A stretch of DNA of 64,000 nucleotides from an uncultured Granulosicoccus sp. (lineage in GTDB: Bacteria > Pseudomonadota > Gammaproteobacteria > Granulosicoccales > Granulosicoccaceae), in NCBI GenBank assembly GCA_947499955.1, contig CANMQI010000017.1:1-64000 (forward strand). The letters are read 5' to 3'. Shown piece by piece: positions 46,519 to 54,780 of this stretch. Both the position numbers and the translations under genes were made by a program. Every line of letters starts with the position of its first letter. The first letter of the stretch is position 1. The notes under the pieces are model-generated. The model was given only the letters and a program-made list of their open reading frames with translations. It made no database searches and was not told where the DNA came from.

Positions 46519-47367
46519 TCAGGCCTTCATCGCGCCGCCAAGCCGTAGGCCGCCCTTCTGCAAGGGTTTTTGAATCAGGAAATACACCAGCATGGTAGGC
46601 AGTGTGTAGAGCAGCGCAAATGCTGCCAGCTGCCCATAGATCGCATCGCCATACTCACCGAAAAACGAATACAGGGAGACCGACATGGGGTACAGATCAC
46701 GGCTCTGAAGCAACATGAAGGGCACCATGAAATTCCCCCAGTTCTCGATGAAACTGAGTATGAAAATGGTGGTGATACCGGGTGCCAGCAGTGGTACCAG
46801 TATGTACAGCGCACTTTGAAAATGCGAAGCACCCTCCACCCAGGCCGCCTCTTCCAGATCTGTTGGAATGGCATCCATGAACCCTTTCATCAGCCACACG
46901 GCAAAGGGCAGTTCTGATGCAGCTCGAAACAGGATCACACCAAACAGGGAATCAACCATGCCGATATGAATGAACATCAGATAAACCGGCACCATGATGG
47001 CGGTAACGGGCAAGGCACTGGCAAACACGATGATATAAATGTAATGAGTACCGTATCGCAGCTTGTAGCGTGATAAAGGGTAACCGGCGAACAGCGCGAT
47101 AATGACGACCAGTGCTGATGTGCCGGTAGCAATAAGCAGGCTGTTCACGAAGGGGCGAATGGTGGTGCGCTCATTCAATATCGCACCAAAATTTCCCAGA
47201 CTCCAGTTGGCCGGTAGTTGCAGAGACAAACTGGCCCTTGTATCGAAAGCGGCAAGTACCACCCAGAGCATTGGAGCCACGAAGGCCAGAGCAACCAGCG
47301 TCAATGCAATATTGGCCGCCATTCTGGCACGTGACTTCGACATGCCGGGCAATTGTCCTTCAGTCAT
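46519..47367 (-). CDS. CUT1 ABC transporter permease (MalG/UgpE type)
   Basis: About 282 residues with six helices. The EAA loop reads EEAAWVEGASHFQSALYILVPLLAPG, near residue 190. The ATG at 47367 is preferred because a GCAGGA site abuts it and it overlaps the upstream permease stop; the frame runs on to 47400 without a ribosome site. Confidence 0.87.
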   Translation of the reverse strand: MTEGQLPGMSKSRARMAANIALTLVALAFVAPMLWVVLAAFDTRASLSLQLPANWSLGNFGAILNERTTIRPFVNSLLIATGTSALVVIIALFAGYPLSRYKLRYGTHYIYIIVFASALPVTAIMVPVYLMFIHIGMVDSLFGVILFRAASELPFAVWLMKGFMDAIPTDLEEAAWVEGASHFQSALYILVPLLAPGITTIFILSFIENWGNFMVPFMLLQSRDLYPMSVSLYSFFGEYGDAIYGQLAAFALLYTLPTMLVYFLIQKPLQKGGLRLGGAMKA

Positions 47368-48277
47368 TCCTGCTGTCTCCGATATTGAAAAGCCGTACAT
47401 AGAACAGCGATGCGATCATGCCAAGACTCAGCAGTAACACTGCAATGGCTGACCCATATCCGATCAAACCGAAGTCATAGGCTTGTGTATACATGTAGAT
47501 AGGCAGCGTTTCACTACGCGTACCCGGCCCGCCGGCTGTGACCACCCAGATAAGGCCGAAGACACCCAGGGTTGCCAGCGTCGTCAATACCACGTTTATC
47601 AGGATCACAGGACGAATGATGGGCAGGATGATGCCAAAGATCTTCCGAAACGTTCCAGCGCCGTCAATTTCAGCGGCTTCCAACACTTCAGCCGATACGT
47701 CCTGCAAGGCAGCTCCGTATATCAACAGCGAAAACGCACAGCCACGCCAGACATTGATGATGATGACGGCTGCCAGAGGATCGGTTACGAGCCATTCCTG
47801 ACGCTGGATACCGAAAAAGCCGAAAAACTGGTTCAAGGCTCCACTCTCCGCGCTGAGGAAGGAGTACCAGAGATAACCGGCAACCACTTCTGGAACGACC
47901 CAGGCAATGATCATCACGGTGGTAACCAGACTTTGAACAAGGTTCGACGCACGTTGCCGTGCGTAGGCAATCGTGAAGCCGATGACATTCTGTCCGAGCA
48001 CGGAGAACACGACAAATATGGCAGTACGCGCCAGTGCATCCCAGGTACGTGAATCGGTAAACAGGTAGATGTAATTTTCGAGCCCGACAAAAACCGGATT
48101 CCTTGCGGCCGCCCCGGTCAAGCCCTGATTGGTCAGTGAGGCATAGACCGCCCACAGAATCGGGACCAGGAAGAACCCGACAATCATCAACGTGGCCGGA
48201 ACCAGGGGCAAGACTCTTGAGATGGCGGCTACCAGTCGTGATGACACGACTCCAGCGCCCCTGACTCCGGCTGACAC
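47360..48277 (-). CDS. CUT1 ABC transporter permease (MalF/UgpA type)
   Basis: A 305-residue, six-helix permease. The EAA-loop segment is EVLEAAEIDGAGTFRKIFGIILPIIRP near residue 200. The GTG start at 48277 follows directly on the TAA of the binding-protein gene, so the two are tightly coupled. It forms a heterodimeric channel with the MalG-type protein. Confidence 0.87.
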   Translation of the reverse strand: MSAGVRGAGVVSSRLVAAISRVLPLVPATLMIVGFFLVPILWAVYASLTNQGLTGAAARNPVFVGLENYIYLFTDSRTWDALARTAIFVVFSVLGQNVIGFTIAYARQRASNLVQSLVTTVMIIAWVVPEVVAGYLWYSFLSAESGALNQFFGFFGIQRQEWLVTDPLAAVIIINVWRGCAFSLLIYGAALQDVSAEVLEAAEIDGAGTFRKIFGIILPIIRPVILINVVLTTLATLGVFGLIWVVTAGGPGTRSETLPIYMYTQAYDFGLIGYGSAIAVLLLSLGMIASLFYVRLFNIGDSRND

Positions 48278-49630
48278 TTACTCGGCTCCCTTGACGTTTT
48301 TCCTGCCCGCCATTCGAGTCAGCTGGCTGTCGTAGCGCGACAAGGCGTCATCAACACTCTCGCCGCCAACCGTCACCGCCTCCATGGTCTGCTGGACCAG
48401 TGAGGACACCTGCGGATAGATTTCCAGCGCCGGTCGGAAGTTGGTGTACTGAACCAGACTGGAGAAGAACTCGGCAGTCGGGTTCTCTGTCAGGTAGTCC
48501 GTGTTGGTCATCAGGTCGTCACGCACGGCAATGGCACCTGCAAGCATTGCGTAAGTCAGGCTGTTCTCCTTGTTGGCAGCAGTCGTCAGAAAATCAAAAG
48601 CCAGATCCTTGTCTGGTGTATGTGTACTCATTGCCAGGGTCCAGCCACCAGACATACTGGTATAACCGGGTGCTTCGCCGTTTTGTGTAGGAATTTTCGC
48701 AATACCGACCTCCTCGGTCCAGCCGTCCCAAGGTGCATTGCCAGACTCCGTCCAACGGCTCCAGATCCAGCTCCCATCAATCGACATGGCTACCGACCCC
48801 TCTGGCAACATCTGCTCCGCAATCAGGTTGGCAAGATTGGGATCCTGCAGGTTGGCATTCGAGACCAGGTAGCCGTCGTCATACACCTCTTTCAGAAAAG
48901 TCAGCGCATCCCGAAAGCCCTGGGAGCCGATGACCCACTTGTTATCGGCAGGATCCATGAATGTTGCGGCAAGCGACCCCGGCGTTCCGGAGATCAGATT
49001 CAACAGACCACGCATCGTACTGGCCTCACCGCTTGCCTTCGTGACATAGATGTTCAATGGCGTGACATCAGGCAGTTTCGACTTGATGGTCTTTGCCGCT
49101 TCCGTGATTTCTGCCCATGTCGAAGGCTGCCAGTCGGTAGGCAAGCCGGCTTCCGCAAATACTGTCTTGTTGTACCAGATGCCTTGTGTGTCGGTCCCCA
49201 GTGGTAGCGAATACACTTCTCCATCAATGAAAGAGGTGCCATTCTGCTTGGCAGCAGAATTGAACTTGTCCCAATCCTCCCAGCTCTCGACCCGGGTAGT
49301 GATGTTCTCCAGATAACCTGCGGCGGCATCGGCAGTAACGCTGAAACCATCTTCGTAGATGATATCTGCAGCCGTGGATGCCGATTGATTCATCAATGCA
49401 ACCTTGGTTGCATAGTCCCGCGATGAGGCGGTTATCGGTTCGAGGACGACGTCTACGTCCGGATGGTTGCTTTCGAATTGTGCCTCGGCAGCCTCCATCA
49501 CTGCAGTCACGTAACTTGATGCGCGGTACACGACACGCAAGGGGTCGGCGGCCTGAGCTGGCGTGATGATGGCAGACGCCAACACGGCCGAAGTAACAAC
49601 GGTCAATGCTGAATTGGTGATGATATTCAT
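48278..49630 (-). CDS. CUT1 ABC transporter extracellular sugar-binding protein
   Basis: A 450-residue periplasmic binding protein with a signal peptide (cleavage near AQAAD) and a family 1 solute-binding fold. Segments SSRDYATKVALMNQ, DIIYEDGFSVTAD, WYNKTVFAEAGLP and a late SGGWTLAMSTHTPDKDLAFDFL are typical. GGAGG lies 5 bp before the ATG, and a strong promoter with an operator lies just upstream. It is the first gene of the import operon, with a likely oligosaccharide or glycoside ligand. Confidence 0.88.
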   Translation of the reverse strand: MNIITNSALTVVTSAVLASAIITPAQAADPLRVVYRASSYVTAVMEAAEAQFESNHPDVDVVLEPITASSRDYATKVALMNQSASTAADIIYEDGFSVTADAAAGYLENITTRVESWEDWDKFNSAAKQNGTSFIDGEVYSLPLGTDTQGIWYNKTVFAEAGLPTDWQPSTWAEITEAAKTIKSKLPDVTPLNIYVTKASGEASTMRGLLNLISGTPGSLAATFMDPADNKWVIGSQGFRDALTFLKEVYDDGYLVSNANLQDPNLANLIAEQMLPEGSVAMSIDGSWIWSRWTESGNAPWDGWTEEVGIAKIPTQNGEAPGYTSMSGGWTLAMSTHTPDKDLAFDFLTTAANKENSLTYAMLAGAIAVRDDLMTNTDYLTENPTAEFFSSLVQYTNFRPALEIYPQVSSLVQQTMEAVTVGGESVDDALSRYDSQLTRMAGRKNVKGAE

Positions 49631-49661
49631 GGAAACCTCCAGTGGCTACGAACAAGTCGTA

Positions 49662-49675
49662 TGGGAACGATACCA
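49662..49675. promoter_or_regulatory. LacI-type operator overlapping the -10 box
   Basis: On the minus strand TGGTATCGTTCCCA, a near-palindrome with the central CG typical of LacI-family operators. It overlaps the -10 hexamer of the binding-protein promoter, so a bound repressor would block transcription. The LacI-type gene at 53432 is the likely ligand-responsive protein (inference). Confidence 0.55.
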
Positions 49676-49694
49676 GACATTCTTGCAGTGTCAA
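49667..49694 (-). promoter_or_regulatory. Sigma-70-type promoter of the sulfatase/transport operon
   Basis: On the minus strand TTGACA (49694-49689), a 16-bp spacer and TATCGT (49672-49667), about 37 bp upstream of the binding-protein ATG. The -35 box is perfect. The -10 box matches 4 of 6 positions. Confidence 0.6.
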
Positions 49695-49760
49695 TATGGA
49701 ATTTTTCCGAACGAAGTGCTCTGCATCCGCTGCAAAACGATAATGGTTGGTGAATTACAC

Positions 49761-49790
49761 TTGACGTCTACAGAAAAAAAGGCAAACAAT
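49761..49790 (+). promoter_or_regulatory. Candidate promoter of the mannosidase operon
   Basis: TTGACG (49761-49766), an 18-bp spacer and AACAAT (49785-49790), about 84 bp upstream of the mannosidase ATG. The spacer contains an A tract. Agreement with the consensus is moderate. Confidence 0.4.
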
Positions 49791-49873
49791 GTGCAATCGT
49801 GCCCATATCTAATCACGATGACACTCCCTGCCTTCTCACCCATCATCAACCGGACCTGTGCACTGGAAAAACC

Positions 49874-52447
49874 ATGAATGAGCTGACTGCCGACATGACA
49901 CATGATGCCAATCCTTCCGGAACCGACACTCAGTCAGATTCACGTTTCAACAGAGTCTTCATGGTCGGCCATGCACACCTTGACCCGGTCTGGCTATGGC
50001 GCTGGACCGAGGGCTATCAGGAAGCCCGGGCTACCGTGCATGCCGCCATCAAACTACTGGGCGAAGATGACAGCTATGTATTCACACTCGAACAGATGGC
50101 AGTACTCGACTGGATTCGAGAATGCGAGCCAGACCTGTTCGAGCAGGTTCAGCGATTTGTCCGTCAGGGGCGAATTGAAGTGGTTGGGGGGTGGTGGATC
50201 GAACCAGACTGCAATCTACCGGGGCTCGAATCATTCGTCAGACAAGGATTGCTGGGCCAGAGGTTCATGTTGCGCCATTTCGGACATATAGCAACTCTCG
50301 GGCTGAATGCCGACCCGTTCGGGCATTCGGCTGCCTTGCCGCAAATTCTTCGCCAGCAACGAATTGACACCTATTGTTTCCTGCGCCCGGGCCCTACCGA
50401 GACAGACATGCCGCATACCTGGTTCGACTGGACCGGACTGGACGGCAGCAGTGTACAGGCCTACCGCATACCCCATGAATACTGTTGCGGGGGCGACGAC
50501 ATCGACTCACATATGCAAAAAGCTGTCGACGCCATAGCGACAACAACCACAGGTGATGCCATGGTGTTCTACGGCGTAGGCAACCACGGAGGCGGTCCGA
50601 CACGACGCAACTTGCAGAGTCTGCACGCACTGAACAAGCAGGGGTGCTTCGGGGAACTTGTCCCGGCAGGGCCGAAACGATTCTTCGCGGAAGCGCATAG
50701 CAAGGGGCTGGCAGCACCACACTGGCATGGCGAGCTACAACGGCATGCGGCCGGGTGCTACTCGGCGCACTCAGAAATAAAACGACTGAATCTGCAAGGC
50801 GAAACACAGCTACTCGAGGCCGAGCGATTCGCCACAATCGCACATCGACTGCATGGCCTTGCCTACCCGACCGATGAACTCGATGCTGTCTGGAAAACGC
50901 TGTTGTTCAACCAGTTTCACGACATTCTTCCCGGCAGCGCAATCGAGCCTGCCTATGAGGATGCGCGCCATCAGCTCGGTGGAGTAATTGCCACCGCCAG
51001 CAAGATCCTGAACCTGGCCCTGCAACGTATTGCCGGCAGTATCGGGATCCCGCTTGATGAAGCGACACAACCGTTGCTTGTATTCAATCCACATCCGTTT
51101 GCCATCAGGACCCACATGGAAATCGAAGTCGCCTTTGCCGCTGGCGACTGGACATTGAGCGATGACAATGGCAATCAGCTAAGCTGGCAACAGATACAAC
51201 CACTGGCCACGATGTGCGAGAACGATTCCTTTCGCGGCCTGTACAGAAGAAGAATCCTGTTCGAAGCAAGCGTACCGGCACTGGGGCATCGACTATATCG
51301 CCTGGAAACAGACAAACGCCCCCCACTGCCTGACAAACCTAACGCTGTGACAGCTCGTGGAAATACGCTTGAGAATAGTCGCCTGCGCGTCACCATCGAC
51401 CCGACAACAGGCTGGATCTCGGAGCTGCTCCTCAAGGAGCAGAAAATCGATCTTGCGCCACCGGCCGGTTGTGTACATACCCGGGTATGCGATGATCAGT
51501 CCGATACCTGGGGGCACCGGGTTGAATCCTACGTACGGGCTGGAAGCTCTTTCGTGGTCGACTCCCTCACTGTCGTGGAATCAGGACCACTTCGCGCAGC
51601 CATACGCGTCGATTCCAGTTGGGGTGCATCGCGGCTTGGCGAAGTCTATTCACTCACGGCAGAAAGCAACGTCATCGATGTCCAGGTCACGCTTGACTGG
51701 CGTGAACAAAGAAAACTGCTGAAGCTGAGATTTCCATCATCCATCAAGTCTGACCAGATGCTCTACCAGTTGCAGACAGGCAGTATCAAACGACCAGCTG
51801 ACGGCAAGGAGAATCCGGGTCAACGCTGGATCAGCGTGTGCGACGAACACACACCGGAACAAGCAAGATTGACGGTCATCAATGATGCCAAATACGCCTA
51901 CGATTGCGTTGACGGAGATATGGGGATAACCGTTGCACGCAGCCCTGTCTATGCATGGCACGACCCGGAGGAACTCATGCCAGGCCGTCTCTACGCTCAC
52001 CAGGACCAGGGAATACAGCGCTTTACCTGCAGACTCGTGCCACAGGCGAACGGCGGCGACTTGAACGTCGTCGAACAACAGGCGGCCAGTCTATGCACAC
52101 CGCCACGTATAATGATGGAATCATTTCACGATGGCGATGTCGCTACTTGCCGGGGCCTTCTGGTCGGCCTTGATGAGGCATCGGGCGTCATGGTGACAGC
52201 CATGAAACCCTGGGAAGAAGACCCCTCACACACCCTGATCCGTCTAGTGAATCATGGCGATACCCATTATCGGAACGAGCTTGAAATCGGCTTTCTCGAC
52301 AATCGAAAGCTACTGGTAGAACTCGGTGCCCGGCAGATCAAGTCCTGGGTAATACCTCCGCAGAATGAAGCAACCCCCTTCGAGGTTGATCTGCTCGAAT
52401 TTCGCCCCGATCATGTTCTGCCGACGATGGCACCTCCGTCCGCATGA
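49874..52447 (+). CDS. Glycoside hydrolase family 38 alpha-mannosidase
   Basis: An 857-residue GH38 enzyme that releases alpha-linked mannose. Zinc ligands are His35 and Asp37 (GHAHLDPVW) and His349 (FNQFHDILPGSA). Asp147 (NADPFGHSAALP) is the expected nucleophile. The catalytic N-terminal half is followed by middle and C-terminal beta-rich domains. No signal peptide is visible, so it is cytoplasmic. The ATG at 49874 is chosen because upstream sequence is promoter-like. It leads an operon with an aldolase and a LacI regulator, divergent from the sulfatase/ABC operon. Confidence 0.9.
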   Translation: MNELTADMTHDANPSGTDTQSDSRFNRVFMVGHAHLDPVWLWRWTEGYQEARATVHAAIKLLGEDDSYVFTLEQMAVLDWIRECEPDLFEQVQRFVRQGRIEVVGGWWIEPDCNLPGLESFVRQGLLGQRFMLRHFGHIATLGLNADPFGHSAALPQILRQQRIDTYCFLRPGPTETDMPHTWFDWTGLDGSSVQAYRIPHEYCCGGDDIDSHMQKAVDAIATTTTGDAMVFYGVGNHGGGPTRRNLQSLHALNKQGCFGELVPAGPKRFFAEAHSKGLAAPHWHGELQRHAAGCYSAHSEIKRLNLQGETQLLEAERFATIAHRLHGLAYPTDELDAVWKTLLFNQFHDILPGSAIEPAYEDARHQLGGVIATASKILNLALQRIAGSIGIPLDEATQPLLVFNPHPFAIRTHMEIEVAFAAGDWTLSDDNGNQLSWQQIQPLATMCENDSFRGLYRRRILFEASVPALGHRLYRLETDKRPPLPDKPNAVTARGNTLENSRLRVTIDPTTGWISELLLKEQKIDLAPPAGCVHTRVCDDQSDTWGHRVESYVRAGSSFVVDSLTVVESGPLRAAIRVDSSWGASRLGEVYSLTAESNVIDVQVTLDWREQRKLLKLRFPSSIKSDQMLYQLQTGSIKRPADGKENPGQRWISVCDEHTPEQARLTVINDAKYAYDCVDGDMGITVARSPVYAWHDPEELMPGRLYAHQDQGIQRFTCRLVPQANGGDLNVVEQQAASLCTPPRIMMESFHDGDVATCRGLLVGLDEASGVMVTAMKPWEEDPSHTLIRLVNHGDTHYRNELEIGFLDNRKLLVELGARQIKSWVIPPQNEATPFEVDLLEFRPDHVLPTMAPPSA

Positions 52448-52501
52448 TGATGATTGACACCATTCAAGCAATGAGACATCTGATTTCCAAGGTCTGTAAA
52501 A

Positions 52502-53419
52502 ATGAATATCGCCATGCATGAACCACAAGTCTGGCCGCCATTGCTCACCCCTTTCAAGAAAAATGGCGATGTCGATCACGATGCGCTCGACTTGATGGTC
52601 GATTTCTACATCGGGCAATCGATAGCCGGTTTCCTGGTGACCGGCTTGTCCGCAGAACCATTCCATTTGTCTGCCGCAGAGCGCCGAGAGATACTGTCAC
52701 GAGTGATACAGCGAACCGCAGGAAGGGTCTCGATTGCCGCAGCGGTATATCCCGATTCAACAGCCAACAGCGATTGGGCCGAGTGTATCTCCGACGTACA
52801 GAAAGCCGGGGCAGACACGGCCGTCATCCTCGTATCCAGTCTTGCCCCCGAAGAGGCCTCGGATGCTGTCGTGCTGGATAGACTGCGCAACATCGTCGAC
52901 TCGACAACGGGCATGCTGGGACTCTACGAAGCGCCCTTGCCGTATAAAAGGCTTTTGTCGCTGGACGCAATAAGGTTCGCGGCGGGTAGCGGGCGATTCA
53001 CGTTCCTGAAAGACACCTCGCAAAGCCTCTTGACCATGGAAGCACGTCTTGCCGCCATTGCTGGTAGTCCGCTACAACTGTTCAATGCCGAAATGGCCTC
53101 GTATCGAAAATCCGTTCAACTCGGTGCCCACGGCTTTTGTGGCTTGATGGCCAACATCGTGCCACAGCTTCTGGAATCGGTAACCACCATGGACCCGGAT
53201 ACAGCGGATGAGCTGTCACTACTACTGTCCATTGGCGACACTGCGCTGGAAAAAGACTACCCCGCATCGGCAAAATGTCTGTTGCACGAAGCCTATGGGC
53301 TGACGCTTTCCAGCTACTCACGAAAGCTGGCCCGCGGCACCGATTACGCACAGTGCAGCGGCCTGGCAGCCTTGCATCAGCTTCTTGTCAGACAGGGCCG
53401 CCTCGACGGTTCGAACTGA
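52502..53419 (+). CDS. DapA/NanA-family aldolase (dihydrodipicolinate synthase-like)
   Basis: A 305-residue TIM barrel of the class I pyruvate aldolase family. The Schiff-base Lys is Lys170 (FTFLKDTSQ) and the Tyr partner is Tyr142 (LYEAPLPYK). The usual GTTGE-type loop is replaced by GLSAEPFHLS, so the substrate is unlikely to be that of DapA. A 2-keto sugar acid or sialic-type acid is more likely given the glycosidase context. No biosynthetic lysine genes are near. Confidence 0.82.
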   Translation: MNIAMHEPQVWPPLLTPFKKNGDVDHDALDLMVDFYIGQSIAGFLVTGLSAEPFHLSAAERREILSRVIQRTAGRVSIAAAVYPDSTANSDWAECISDVQKAGADTAVILVSSLAPEEASDAVVLDRLRNIVDSTTGMLGLYEAPLPYKRLLSLDAIRFAAGSGRFTFLKDTSQSLLTMEARLAAIAGSPLQLFNAEMASYRKSVQLGAHGFCGLMANIVPQLLESVTTMDPDTADELSLLLSIGDTALEKDYPASAKCLLHEAYGLTLSSYSRKLARGTDYAQCSGLAALHQLLVRQGRLDGSN

Positions 53420-53431
53420 GGAAACAGCATT

Positions 53432-54466
53432 ATGGCCGAAAAACCGCCAGCTTCAGACAAACGGGTGACAATTTCAGACATTGCCGCCCAACTGAAACTC
53501 TCGACCTCAACAGTCTCTCGCGCTCTGAGCGGACAAGGCTATGTCTCCGGCAAGGCACGTCAACGCATCGTCGATACCGCTCGCGATCTCGGTTACGTTC
53601 CCGATGTCAACGCGCGCAACTTGCGCCGTCGCTCCAGCAATCAGATCGGACTGGTTGTCAGCAATTTGTGGGACCCGTTCTATGCACACCTTGCAGCAGG
53701 CTTCGAATCGGTTGCGAGATCTCACGGCTACGATGTCGTTCTCATCATCGATCGCGCAGATCCGGAGGAGGAAGTGCTTGCGGCAGAATCCTTGATAGCC
53801 ATGAATGTGTCCGGTGTTGCCATTACGCCCGTGTCAGCAAGTGCCATCACGCGATTGACTGAACATGGTATGCCGGTGATTCAGCTCGATCGCTCTGTCA
53901 CCCGCAATCAACCGCTGGTGGCCAGTGACAACTTTGACGGTGGTAGTCTGGCGACACGCTACTTGCTCGATCTCGGTCACCGCCACATCGCCATAATGAT
54001 AGATCATGTGCGCTGGACCAGTGGCAGTGCGCGACTGGAGGGCTACCGATCGGCGTTTCGAGAAAATGGACTCACAGCGCCGGAAAAATTGATTCTGCAG
54101 CTTGGCGAAACACGTGAAGCGATGCGACAGTCCATCGAAACATTTCTCCAAGGCCCTTCATGCAAGAAAGTCACTGCACTCATCGCAGCGAATAGCGTTG
54201 TCTCAGAGATTCTCTATCGCTGCTGCCAGGATCTCGACATTGCCATCCCCGACGATATGTCGGTAATTGGCTACGACGACGTTCACTGGACAACCCTGGT
54301 TCGCCCGTCATTGACGGTAGTGAGTCAGAACGTGGATGAAATGGGCAGAGAAGCAGCTACGGCTCTGATCAGCTCGGTTCGAAATCCCGAGAATCGCGGA
54401 TCAGCCACGCGCGTACTGATCCAGCCAACGCTGCTGGAACGAGAAAGCGTAAAGGCAGCGTGCTGA
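53432..54466 (+). CDS. LacI-family transcriptional regulator of the glycan locus
   Basis: A 344-residue repressor. The helix-turn-helix is VTISDIAAQLKLSTSTVSRAL (about residues 12-32), the hinge YVPDVNARNLRRRSS, then a sugar-type sensor domain with ASDNFDGGSLATRYLLDLGHRHIAI. It is 12 bp after the aldolase stop. It probably binds the operator at 49662-49675 and responds to a sugar released from the substrate. Confidence 0.87.
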   Translation: MAEKPPASDKRVTISDIAAQLKLSTSTVSRALSGQGYVSGKARQRIVDTARDLGYVPDVNARNLRRRSSNQIGLVVSNLWDPFYAHLAAGFESVARSHGYDVVLIIDRADPEEEVLAAESLIAMNVSGVAITPVSASAITRLTEHGMPVIQLDRSVTRNQPLVASDNFDGGSLATRYLLDLGHRHIAIMIDHVRWTSGSARLEGYRSAFRENGLTAPEKLILQLGETREAMRQSIETFLQGPSCKKVTALIAANSVVSEILYRCCQDLDIAIPDDMSVIGYDDVHWTTLVRPSLTVVSQNVDEMGREAATALISSVRNPENRGSATRVLIQPTLLERESVKAAC

Positions 54467-54780
54467 ATTTTCTTACCGGGTTGCCTGTCGCTGCGTCACT
54501 GGAGTCGAGCCACCCGCAATCGACGTGATCGCTGGTCGTGTGCAATTGATATCTCAGTTGCCGGGCATTCATCGATATTCACGAATACCCAACAGGAACA
54601 GTCAGAAAATTCACTGTCCGAACCGTACTAACCTGCCTGTCTGTTACTGCCCTCGATTTGGCTTATGATGGGGTGTCCGGTCAAGCGGGGCACTGACAAG
54701 GGAACAGTGCCAATCCATTGACCGGGAAAGGACTTCACGGCATCCGCCGTGGTGGATTTCGCAAACTCCCGGAGTCAAGC
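54467..54780. other. Intergenic region before the PaaK-like gene
   Basis: About 314 bp without a gene. A TATGAT at 54664-54669 could be a -10 box for the downstream gene, but no good -35 box is present. A dyad GGAACAGT near 54594 and GGGAACAGTG near 54700 recur as a direct repeat of GGAACAGT. Nothing else was seen. Confidence 0.4.
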
